Below, one piece after another: positions 1 to 5,773 of a stretch of 7,524 nt of DNA (positions are counted from its first letter, which is position 1; the number at the start of each line of letters is the position of its first letter). The notes beneath the pieces are model-generated. The model was given only the letters and a program-made list of their open reading frames with translations, was not told the DNA's origin and ran no database searches. Source of the stretch: Chitinophagaceae bacterium (GTDB lineage: Bacteria; Bacteroidota; Bacteroidia; Chitinophagales; Chitinophagaceae); assembly GCA_018061385.1 (NCBI GenBank), contig JAGOUF010000098.1, forward strand, positions 1-7,524. The letters run 5' to 3'. A program made the translations under genes and the position numbers.

Positions 1-2
1 TT

Positions 3-284
3 ACCAATAGAAAATATTATGAAGATTGGAGTGTGTTAAAAGTAATGGAGAGCTATCAACCTAAAGATTCGATTTCAATTATTGTTGATTGTGGTTTAAA
101 CGACTTTATTTATGGTATGAGTAAAGCAGCTCATGAAAAACTTTTACAATTAAAAATTCCTCACGATTATATTGAACGCCCTGGCAAACACGATTGGTTT
201 TATTGGGCAAATGCAGTAAGATACCAATTGTTATTTTTTAAAGAACATTTTATGCGTAAAAAACGCTATTTAAGTGCTAGTTAA
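3..284 (+). CDS. Esterase of the alpha/beta-hydrolase fold, C-terminal part (5' end outside window)
   Basis: The reading frame is open from the first bases of the window to a TAA at 282-284, so this is the last 93 codons of a longer gene, not a small gene starting at the GTG at 33. The fragment looks like the end of a putative esterase of the esterase D/tributyrin esterase type (PF00756-like). Two triad-like stretches are visible. One is a strand ending in DCGLND, where the final Asp (visible residue 34) fits the catalytic acid. The other is PGKHDWFYW, where His (residue 63) fits the catalytic base, followed by a helix ending in LLFFKEHF. The serine nucleophile would lie upstream, outside the window. 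Such enzymes hydrolyse short acyl esters; the substrate cannot be read from this fragment. No signal peptide region is visible. The gene converges on the gld cluster and shows no functional link to it. Family assignment is fairly secure; specificity is unknown. Confidence 0.8.
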   Translation, partial: TNRKYYEDWSVLKVMESYQPKDSISIIVDCGLNDFIYGMSKAAHEKLLQLKIPHDYIERPGKHDWFYWANAVRYQLLFFKEHFMRKKRYLSAS

Positions 285-341
285 ACTTGATTTACTCTAA
301 CTAGAATTTAGTCGATGTTTAGCTTGATATTATAAACTAGC
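276..341. repeat. Short GCTAGTT/AACTAGC inverted repeats after the esterase
   Basis: GCTAGTT at 276-282 overlaps the esterase stop codon. It has inverted copies at 299-304 (AACTAG; with the preceding T, TAACTAG pairs with CTAGTTA at 277-283) and at 335-341 (AACTAGC). The surrounding sequence is also loosely duplicated (ACTTGATTTA near 285, GCTTGATATTA near 322). The first pair could fold into a weak 7-bp hairpin with a 14-nt loop, but no T-run follows it, so it is a poor terminator. I cannot assign a function. Confidence 0.3.
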
Positions 342-595
342 AACAGATAATAGATTCATATAAAGTTAAATAAATACTTTATCTTATTAACTCCTATCTA
401 TGAAATAATTATAGATTGAATTATAATTTCATAACGCCTAATCAAATTTATTTACGCTGTACCATACATTTCAAAATGGGTAACTAAGAATACAACTGTT
501 TTATAGTAAACCATTTTAGATATTGAATGAAATCTAAAGATTACAAGGTCTATTTAAAATACTTTTCTAACGGTAGTTTATTATTTAAAGACAAT
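285..595. other. AT-rich intergenic stretch without a convincing gene
   Basis: This stretch of about 310 bp lies between the esterase stop and the terminator of the gld cluster. The flanking genes converge, so no promoter for them is expected here. Besides the CTAG repeats at its left end, it holds one imperfect AT-rich hairpin at 400-432: ATGAAAT pairs with ATTTCAT and the inner TATA pairs with TATA, with a three-base bulge on the left arm. A 42-codon plus-strand frame (527-655) runs through the terminator into the end of gldN and is judged spurious. I see no tRNA, other RNA gene or mobile-element end. Confidence 0.6.
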
Positions 596-625
596 AAAAA
601 AGGAGTTCAAATGAACTCCTTTTTT
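596..625 (-). terminator. Bidirectional rho-independent terminator of the gld cluster
   Basis: A perfect GGAGTTC/GAACTCC stem (602-608 with 613-619) encloses a four-base loop AAAT. It is flanked by six A on the left and six T on the right, which extend the pairing to about 13 bp. Read on the minus strand it lies 15 bp beyond the gldN stop and ends in a U-tract, as expected for the end of the gldKLMN transcript. Because of the A/T flanks it also reads as a terminator on the plus strand, where it could stop transcripts from the distant esterase gene. Confidence 0.9.
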
Positions 626-640
626 ATAACTACTATTAAT

Positions 641-1738
641 TTAATACGACCATAAATCCTGCTCGTAATTAAATATTTTTTCTTTAATATTTTCTCCTTC
701 TAATAACTGAAATAAAGGATCTTGAACAAGTCTTGCCAAGGTTAAATCTTTTGGATTATTCAAAGTAGATTTTATAATATAACTACTAAAGAATCTTCCT
801 TCAAAAACTTCCTCCCAAGTAAGTCTGCCTCCCATATTTTTAGGGTTATAAGCAAATGTTCTTGATAAGGTTGGTCTTAAATCTGGATAGTAAATCCAAA
901 AAATAGGATTGTACTTTGGCGGACCAGCATTTTTAACTTTAATACCAGAAATTGTAACATCTGGGGCCATTGGAGCAATACCAATAATTCTTACAGTCAT
1001 TCTGCTAGCTTCTTTATCAAAAAACCATTGTTCTTTAATTCTAAACTTAAATACAGAATCTGGCTTAGGTGCTACATCACTTCTTTTCCAAGTAATGAAC
1101 GTATCCTTCACATTTTCATCATCTAAGTTTACTGGATATGTTGTATCTAATTGATTGGTTTCTGGTGATGACATAGCCAATACTTGGTTCAACGTTAATG
1201 GTGTCGTAAAGCGATCATCTTCTGGTGAAAACGCTATTAAATCGCCACCACTTTTGTATGACTCTTTTAATGCCGTAATCAAAATTGAAAAAAATCTTTG
1301 ATCACCAGTTTCATCTTTTGCATTGTATATGAAAGGAAGATTTATTTTTTCACGACCATCTATTTCTCTCCAAATAAATTGACTATACGTTGCATCATCT
1401 TCTCTAACATGATCATAAACCAATGGTTTTCTATCACTCAAAGATTCCTTAGAATATGCAAAAGCATTTCTTCTGCTAGCTTTAACTTCTACCCCATATT
1501 CCTTGCCACTTGTTTCCTTATTAGCACGAGAAGTATCAATCGTTTTTTTAGGTGTAACAATAGTAGGCCTTGGTTTAGACGTATCTCTTCCTGTACCAGT
1601 TGTGGGAGGGTTAACTCCTGTAGTACCACCTGTAGTAGTAGGAGGTGTAGCTTTACCTCTACCTCTTTGGGCATTAGAACTACTATATGTTGTTAACAAT
1701 AGAGTTGCCGTTAATAAAACAAGAAAATATTTTTTCAT
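641..1738 (-). CDS. gldN: T9SS / gliding motility protein GldN (PorN family)
   Basis: GldN is a periplasmic component of the type IX secretion system. In the family it binds the outer-membrane lipoprotein GldK, forming the rings that contact the GldM arm. The 365-residue product starts with a Sec signal peptide (MKKYFLVLLT..., hydrophobic to residue 17, probable cleavage after SNA at 21-23), which supports the chosen ATG. Residues 24 to about 75 are a low-complexity, positively charged linker rich in Pro, Thr and Gly. The conserved GldN core follows: REDD (112-115), WREIDGREK (123-131), FRIKEQWFFDKE (232-243), WIYYPDLRP (281-289) and a C-terminal stretch with FEGRFFSSYIIK (312-323). No cysteine is present. 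The ATG lies 10 bp after the gldM stop, so the two are almost certainly co-transcribed and perhaps translationally coupled; there is no Shine-Dalgarno sequence. It is the last gene before the terminator. The call rests on both motifs and position and is very secure. Confidence 0.96.
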   Translation of the reverse strand: MKKYFLVLLTATLLLTTYSSSNAQRGRGKATPPTTTGGTTGVNPPTTGTGRDTSKPRPTIVTPKKTIDTSRANKETSGKEYGVEVKASRRNAFAYSKESLSDRKPLVYDHVREDDATYSQFIWREIDGREKINLPFIYNAKDETGDQRFFSILITALKESYKSGGDLIAFSPEDDRFTTPLTLNQVLAMSSPETNQLDTTYPVNLDDENVKDTFITWKRSDVAPKPDSVFKFRIKEQWFFDKEASRMTVRIIGIAPMAPDVTISGIKVKNAGPPKYNPIFWIYYPDLRPTLSRTFAYNPKNMGGRLTWEEVFEGRFFSSYIIKSTLNNPKDLTLARLVQDPLFQLLEGENIKEKIFNYEQDLWSY

Positions 1739-1748
1739 AATTAAATAA

Positions 1749-3332
1749 TTATTCCATTACAAAAGTAAGCGACTCTTCAAGATTTCTTCTATTCCCAATA
1801 ACGTCTACTAACTTAATTTGATCAATTACAACAGTTGTACCAGATTCACATTTACCCATCCAACGTCTAGCTTCAGCGTTAAATGCATTACCGGAAACTT
1901 CAACAACTTTACTTCCTTCTTCAAAACCAGGTCCAGTAAAATACATTCTAAAAGATGCTACCGTCCATTTATAATCTCCAAAAACAAAATCTTTCATTCT
2001 AGATGCCAATCCACCAGCTCTTCTAAACATATCTACAGTAATATCTCCACCTCTTTTCCCTTCAACTTGTGGAATAGGATCTGGTACTGGCTTAATTGGA
2101 ATAGTTAATGTTTGAGTAGCTTTAGATTTCAAATCAGTTACCTTAACAATCGCTGTACCTGGTTGAGCACACTTCACGATAAAGAATCCTTTACCTTTAT
2201 CTTCTTTTGTAATGCCTGGAGCACCTTCAATACTAATTTGTATTTGCTCAGCACCACCAGAACCAGTAACACTCAACTCATTTTCAACAGAACCAGCATA
2301 AAAAACTCTCGTTTTATCTGTAGAAACTGTTAAACCTGCAGGTTGACCAACTGTATATTTGATGTCTTTATCTACAGATGCTATTGTACCATCTGGTTTA
2401 ACAAAGCTAACTTTTACTTTCTTAGTATATTCTCCTGCTGCAGAAGGGGCGTTAAATTTATATTCATAACTACCATCTGGTAAAGAAGTAGCTCCAGCAC
2501 CATCAATAGTAACTGTAGGTTTTGCTGCACTACTAAATGCACCAACCCCAGCATTAATAATAATTTCATCGCCACCCATTACATAAGAAGAAGATGCGTT
2601 TGCAATTGCTTTAAATTGATCATACTTAATTTTAACTTCACCTACTTTTTTATGACACAATTCAACAACTTGAGCTTCTGCATTTCTAATATCATTTTGA
2701 AATTTACTCAAAATGGTTAAAGCTGCAATTGTTGGTGTCATTCTAAAATAAGCAGCTTCCCATGAACTGCCATTTGCTGCAGTTTGAGTTTTAGGAATAC
2801 TAAGATTAATTGGTAAACTAAATGCCAATTCTTCTTTTACAGCTGTATCTAATTCCAATAAGCCTTTTTTGAAATTGTCAAGTTTTTTGTATAATTCTTT
2901 GCCCTTTGCTTTACCTACAGGTGCTTCTTCAACAAACATTCTTGTAGCTGCTTCTAGATTGTCTTCTTTAAAAATTGGATTTCTTCCTTTGCTAGTATCT
3001 GTTGCTTTTTCATAGCCAGCTTCAACCATCAACTCCATTTTTAAATCTTCTACATATTTAAAAGCATCATTGGCCATTTTTTGTGCTTCTGTAGCTTTTG
3101 TAAACCAAATAGTAGCTTGTTCTTTGGTTTTTGGATCTTCCAATTTGTCCTTGAAAGATTCAAACAATTGAGTGGTTTTCCCACTTGCTAACTCACTCGA
3201 ACTTTCCAAGCTACTTTTAACCGTTTTAAAAGCGTTTAAAATTTCAGATGATACATTCAATGCCAATAGTGCAGTTAACACTAAGTACATCAAATTAATC
3301 ATCTTCTGCCGTGGCTCCTTAGGTAGTGCCAT
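1749..3332 (-). CDS. gldM: T9SS / gliding motility motor arm protein GldM (PorM family)
   Basis: GldM is the periplasm-spanning arm of the T9SS motor. In the family, a dimer sits inside a GldL pentamer in the inner membrane and carries motion, powered by the proton gradient, to the GldK/GldN ring. The 527-residue protein has the hallmark N-terminus PRQKMINLMYLVLTALLALN (residues 7-26), a single uncleaved membrane helix at about 12-27. R8 aligns with the Arg (R9 in Flavobacterium johnsoniae, from memory) implicated in pairing with GldL. Residues of about 31-225 are helix-rich (domain D1). Three beta-rich domains follow, at about 226-330, 331-418 and, after a Pro-rich hinge (KPVPDPIPQ, 414-422), 419-527. 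The last is the part expected to contact GldK/GldN. The ATG fits the start of the conserved N-terminus. It lies 66 bp after gldL, with no clear promoter between. Very secure assignment; domain borders are approximate. Confidence 0.97.
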   Translation of the reverse strand: MALPKEPRQKMINLMYLVLTALLALNVSSEILNAFKTVKSSLESSSELASGKTTQLFESFKDKLEDPKTKEQATIWFTKATEAQKMANDAFKYVEDLKMELMVEAGYEKATDTSKGRNPIFKEDNLEAATRMFVEEAPVGKAKGKELYKKLDNFKKGLLELDTAVKEELAFSLPINLSIPKTQTAANGSSWEAAYFRMTPTIAALTILSKFQNDIRNAEAQVVELCHKKVGEVKIKYDQFKAIANASSSYVMGGDEIIINAGVGAFSSAAKPTVTIDGAGATSLPDGSYEYKFNAPSAAGEYTKKVKVSFVKPDGTIASVDKDIKYTVGQPAGLTVSTDKTRVFYAGSVENELSVTGSGGAEQIQISIEGAPGITKEDKGKGFFIVKCAQPGTAIVKVTDLKSKATQTLTIPIKPVPDPIPQVEGKRGGDITVDMFRRAGGLASRMKDFVFGDYKWTVASFRMYFTGPGFEEGSKVVEVSGNAFNAEARRWMGKCESGTTVVIDQIKLVDVIGNRRNLEESLTFVME

Positions 3333-3398
3333 GTGTATTTAATTTATTAATATATTTTACAAATAAGGTTTAGTAACAAAACAACGGTTGGCTATAAT

Positions 3399-4163
3399 TT
3401 ATCTACCAGCCATTGCACTTAACATATTGCCATATACAGCATTTAACTTACTTAAGTTACCCGCTAAAGCAGCAATTTGTTGTTTTGCTTTTTCAGCATC
3501 CTCAGCAGTTCCGTTCATTGCAGCACTAGCTTGGGCTAATTTGCCATAAAACTGATTCAAAGATTTTAAATGATTGTTACTTTCTTGTAACTCCAATTCG
3601 TAAATGGTGTTTAAAGAAGATAAGTTTTTAGTTAATACTTGTACTTGACCATGGAATTGTTTTGTACTTTCAGATGCTTCGTTAAAAGAGCCTAAAGATG
3701 TTGTTGCCTGATTTACAGCTATTGCTACTGAACCTAATGCTGTTGCTGCTTCTTTTGTTTTTGCAGAAAAATCACCTGTAGATTTAACTACATCACTAAT
3801 TTCTCCCATGTTAGATACTGTAGTTCCTAGTTTTTGGAAACCAGAACTTAATTTACCTAAATTAGCTGGAGTAATATCTGCTTCTTGTAACATTTTTTCC
3901 ATTGTTTTTAAAGCAGGATTACCTTTATCTGTTTCTAGTCCTGGAACATGCACTTCATGCTCATCCATTGCAGGGTAAATCATATACAATACACCATATC
4001 CTAAAAAGATAATTGCCTCTGAGTACAAACCAATTTGAAGAAATAAATCGGCCAACTTAGTGTGCATTAATTTTTGTAGTGCTCCAAAAAGTACAATTGC
4101 TGCTGCAATTGAAACTACTATATCAAATACTTTACTAACCTTAGGAGGAATTTTTGCTGCCAT
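3399..4163 (-). CDS. gldL: T9SS / gliding motility inner-membrane motor protein GldL (PorL family)
   Basis: GldL is the stator-like half of the T9SS proton-driven motor; in the family five copies surround two GldM helices. The 254-residue protein has two membrane helices at about 12-32 and 40-63, joined by a short loop containing K31 and H34 (QKLMH), then a long cytoplasmic part. E49 lies inside the second helix (GLYSEAIIFLGYG) and fits the buried glutamate thought to act in proton coupling. A second acidic residue about ten positions later in F. johnsoniae (from memory) appears as L59 here. Residues of about 84-254 are alanine-, serine- and leucine-rich, probably helical/coiled-coil. They contain three copies of a motif of the form xLxxLNxxY (180-188, 198-206, 236-244). 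The protein is somewhat longer than the roughly 215 residues I recall for F. johnsoniae GldL. The leader before the ATG is A-rich without a Shine-Dalgarno. It lies between gldK and gldM as usual. Very secure. Confidence 0.96.
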   Translation of the reverse strand: MAAKIPPKVSKVFDIVVSIAAAIVLFGALQKLMHTKLADLFLQIGLYSEAIIFLGYGVLYMIYPAMDEHEVHVPGLETDKGNPALKTMEKMLQEADITPANLGKLSSGFQKLGTTVSNMGEISDVVKSTGDFSAKTKEAATALGSVAIAVNQATTSLGSFNEASESTKQFHGQVQVLTKNLSSLNTIYELELQESNNHLKSLNQFYGKLAQASAAMNGTAEDAEKAKQQIAALAGNLSKLNAVYGNMLSAMAGR

Positions 4164-4224
4164 TTTTAGTGTGTTTTTTGTGTTTTAAGTTATTTTTTTG
4201 ATAGTTGAAAGTAAAGGTGCAAAT

Positions 4225-4245
4225 CTTTCTATTCTTGAAAGAAAG
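4225..4245. repeat. CTTTCT/AGAAAG inverted repeat in the gldK-gldL gap
   Basis: CTTTCT (4225-4230) and AGAAAG (4240-4245) form a six-base inverted repeat with a nine-base spacer. The spacer region also allows an overlapping TTCTT/AAGAA pairing. It lies in the 123-bp gap between the gldK stop and the gldL start, the longest gap of the cluster. In the minus-strand transcript no U-run follows, so it does not look like a terminator. It could be a weak RNA hairpin affecting processing or stability, or chance in AT-rich DNA. Confidence 0.25.
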
Positions 4246-4286
4246 GGCATCAATAGGTTCTTTTAAATAATTCTAATATGTACTTT

Positions 4287-5576
4287 TTATTTTTTTGCTC
4301 TTGGAGCCAAATCAATTACACAACGAAATCCAATATAAGATTTTGCAGTATCTTGATATTCGTAAGATCTAGTTCCTGTTTGTAAGTAATAGCCAACATC
4401 TTTCCAACTACCACCTCTTACAACTTTTCTTTTCATTCTTGGAGGATCTTGATCTTTAGCATCATAACGAATATCTGGATTCATATCATGAACCATATTG
4501 TATGCACCTTCGTAAAAATAAGATTCCGTCCACTCTGCTACGTTACCAGACATATTATATAAACCATAATCGTTTGGCCAATAAGCATCGGCTCTCACAG
4601 TATAGAAACCTCCATCTTCTGGATAGTTACCACGACCAGGTTTAAAGTTCGCCAATAAACATCCTTTTTTATTTCTTAGATAATAGTTACCCCAAGGATA
4701 CATTGAATTGGTTCTTCCACCCCTTGCTGCATATTCCCACTCTGCTTCACTTGGTAATCTAAAATCACTTTCTACAGCTCTTTTCTTTTTCTCTAAATAA
4801 CTATTTTGGTAGTGTGTTCTCCAATGGCAAAATGCCACAGCTTGTTTCCAACTAATTCCAACTACAGGATAATTACCAAAAGATGGATGAGAAAAATATC
4901 TTTTAGCCATTGGATCATTATAAGAGTATGAGAAATCTCTCATCCAAACCAATGTGTCGGGATAAATTTTTTCATCATACTTTTTAATAAAGGTTTTTCT
5001 TTTGGCGTCTTTGTTTTCTAATTTAGCTGCCTCTTTCATATCAAAATATTCAATATGATAGACAATTTTTTTAGGATCTACCTCAATTTTACCATTAATT
5101 CTATCAGGAGCATCCACCATTAAAGCATTGCCAAGTGTTTCTAAACTTTTTTGATCATACTTAATGTCTTTTCTTCTTGACCAATCAACAGCAACTGAAG
5201 AATCGCCACCACCGTTGCTTGAAGTTTTAACATACTTTAATTCCTTCAATGCAATTGAATCTCTTGTCCAATAAACAAATTGACGATACTCATTGTTGGT
5301 AATTTCAGTAGCATCCATCCAAAAACCATTGATAGAAACTTGCTTATTACGAGCAGTATAGTTGAAGTTAATGTCTTCGTCACTTGGACCCATATGAAAT
5401 GTTCCAGGAGGTACATATACCATACCAAAGGGCCTTCCGGCACTTGGTTTTGCTTGTGGGGCTGTGCCCATAAGCTGTCCATTATCAGGTGTTCCTTGCA
5501 CCTTACTTTTTTTGTTACAAGCAACCATACTAATGAGTAAGGCTGGTAACAGGAAAACACTAAGTCGATTTCTCAT
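4287..5576 (-). CDS. gldK: T9SS / gliding motility lipoprotein GldK (PorK family)
   Basis: GldK is an outer-membrane lipoprotein that, with GldN, forms the periplasmic ring of the type IX secretion system. The 429-residue protein begins with a lipoprotein signal peptide. A hydrophobic core (residues 5-18) runs into MVAC, making C20 the lipidated cysteine and supporting this ATG. The rest is a formylglycine-generating-enzyme/sulfatase-modifying fold (PF03781): MVYVPPGTFHMG (52-63), ATEITNNEYRQFV (89-101), YPVVGISWKQAVAFCHW (236-252), FRLPSEAEWEYAARGG (272-287), YPWG (293-296), YNMSGNVAEWTESY (340-353) and VVRGGSWKD...IGFRCV (385-420). Between about 104 and 235 lies a charged insertion, as in GldK rather than true enzymes. 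The paired cysteines of the active enzyme are missing, so the role is structural. It is the first gene of the cluster, directly behind a promoter. GldJ has a similar fold, but adjacency to gldL favours GldK. Confidence 0.95.
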   Translation of the reverse strand: MRNRLSVFLLPALLISMVACNKKSKVQGTPDNGQLMGTAPQAKPSAGRPFGMVYVPPGTFHMGPSDEDINFNYTARNKQVSINGFWMDATEITNNEYRQFVYWTRDSIALKELKYVKTSSNGGGDSSVAVDWSRRKDIKYDQKSLETLGNALMVDAPDRINGKIEVDPKKIVYHIEYFDMKEAAKLENKDAKRKTFIKKYDEKIYPDTLVWMRDFSYSYNDPMAKRYFSHPSFGNYPVVGISWKQAVAFCHWRTHYQNSYLEKKKRAVESDFRLPSEAEWEYAARGGRTNSMYPWGNYYLRNKKGCLLANFKPGRGNYPEDGGFYTVRADAYWPNDYGLYNMSGNVAEWTESYFYEGAYNMVHDMNPDIRYDAKDQDPPRMKRKVVRGGSWKDVGYYLQTGTRSYEYQDTAKSYIGFRCVIDLAPRAKK

Positions 5577-5604
5577 TCTACTAAAATGATTGAAGGGTAG
5601 TGAA

Positions 5605-5635
5605 CAAATATATAAAAATATGTTTTTGAAACAAC
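5605..5635 (-). promoter_or_regulatory. Bacteroidota-type sigma promoter for gldKLMN
   Basis: On the minus strand a -33-type GTTG (5635-5632) is followed, after exactly 19 bp, by TATATTTG (5612-5605). The latter is a perfect match to the Bacteroidota -7 consensus TAnnTTTG. The predicted transcription start is near 5600, giving a leader of about 24 nt before the gldK ATG at 5576. Placement, orientation and spacing all fit the main promoter of the gld cluster. I found no match of this quality in the three gaps inside the cluster, which suggests a single main transcript. Confidence 0.75.
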
Positions 5636-5651
5636 TATTTTTTAAAAAATA
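5636..5651. promoter_or_regulatory. Perfect 16-bp A/T palindrome abutting the gldK promoter
   Basis: TATTTTTTAAAAAATA is a perfect palindrome lying immediately upstream of the -33 element (5632-5635) of the gldK promoter. A6/T6 tracts in this position could act as an UP-like element that contacts RNA polymerase, could bend the DNA, or could be bound by a dimeric regulator. It contains no G or C and the surrounding DNA is very AT-rich, so chance is not excluded. Confidence 0.4.
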
Positions 5652-5773
5652 CCCATTATTAGGTATACATTAACGATAGTATTTCTCAATTATTGCCTTA
5701 AGAACGCATTCATGTAAACTTTAAACCATTCAAATCAATTTAGTTTAGACAGCCAAGTTAAACACTTAGGTTG

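Noticed and set aside
33..35. GTG as the start of a small 83-residue protein
   Set aside because: The frame is open to the left edge and the product is the C-terminal end of an esterase with the catalytic acid and His but no nucleophile, so the gene is cut by the window rather than small.
400..432. AT-rich hairpin as a terminator or small RNA
   Set aside because: The stem is bulged, contains almost no G/C pairs and has no U-tract or promoter, so it is expected by chance in DNA this rich in A and T.
527..655. A 42-codon plus-strand frame beginning MKSKDYKVYLKY
   Set aside because: It runs straight through the terminator hairpin and into the antisense of the gldN 3' end, has no promoter that I can see, and its second half is simply the hairpin and gldN tail read as codons.
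1298..1748. Plus-strand frames of 81 to 132 codons opposite gldN, and a 61-codon minus-strand frame at 1489-1674
   Set aside because: They overlap a clearly conserved gldN frame, and their Val/Pro-, Ser/Cys- or Leu-rich compositions are by-products of the repetitive linker and of antisense reading.
1818..2333. Plus-strand frames of 96 and 73 codons opposite gldM
   Set aside because: Ser/Asn/Phe/Cys-rich antisense shadows of gldM with no recognisable motif or start signal.
3333..3398. A promoter for gldM in the gldL-gldM gap, based on CTTATTTG on the minus strand
   Set aside because: It misses both leading bases of TAnnTTTG and has no -33 element at proper spacing.
5246..5560. A 104-codon minus-strand frame and an 86-codon plus-strand frame over the 5' part of gldK
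   Set aside because: Both are out of frame with the lipoprotein signal and fold motifs of gldK, which clearly mark the true frame.
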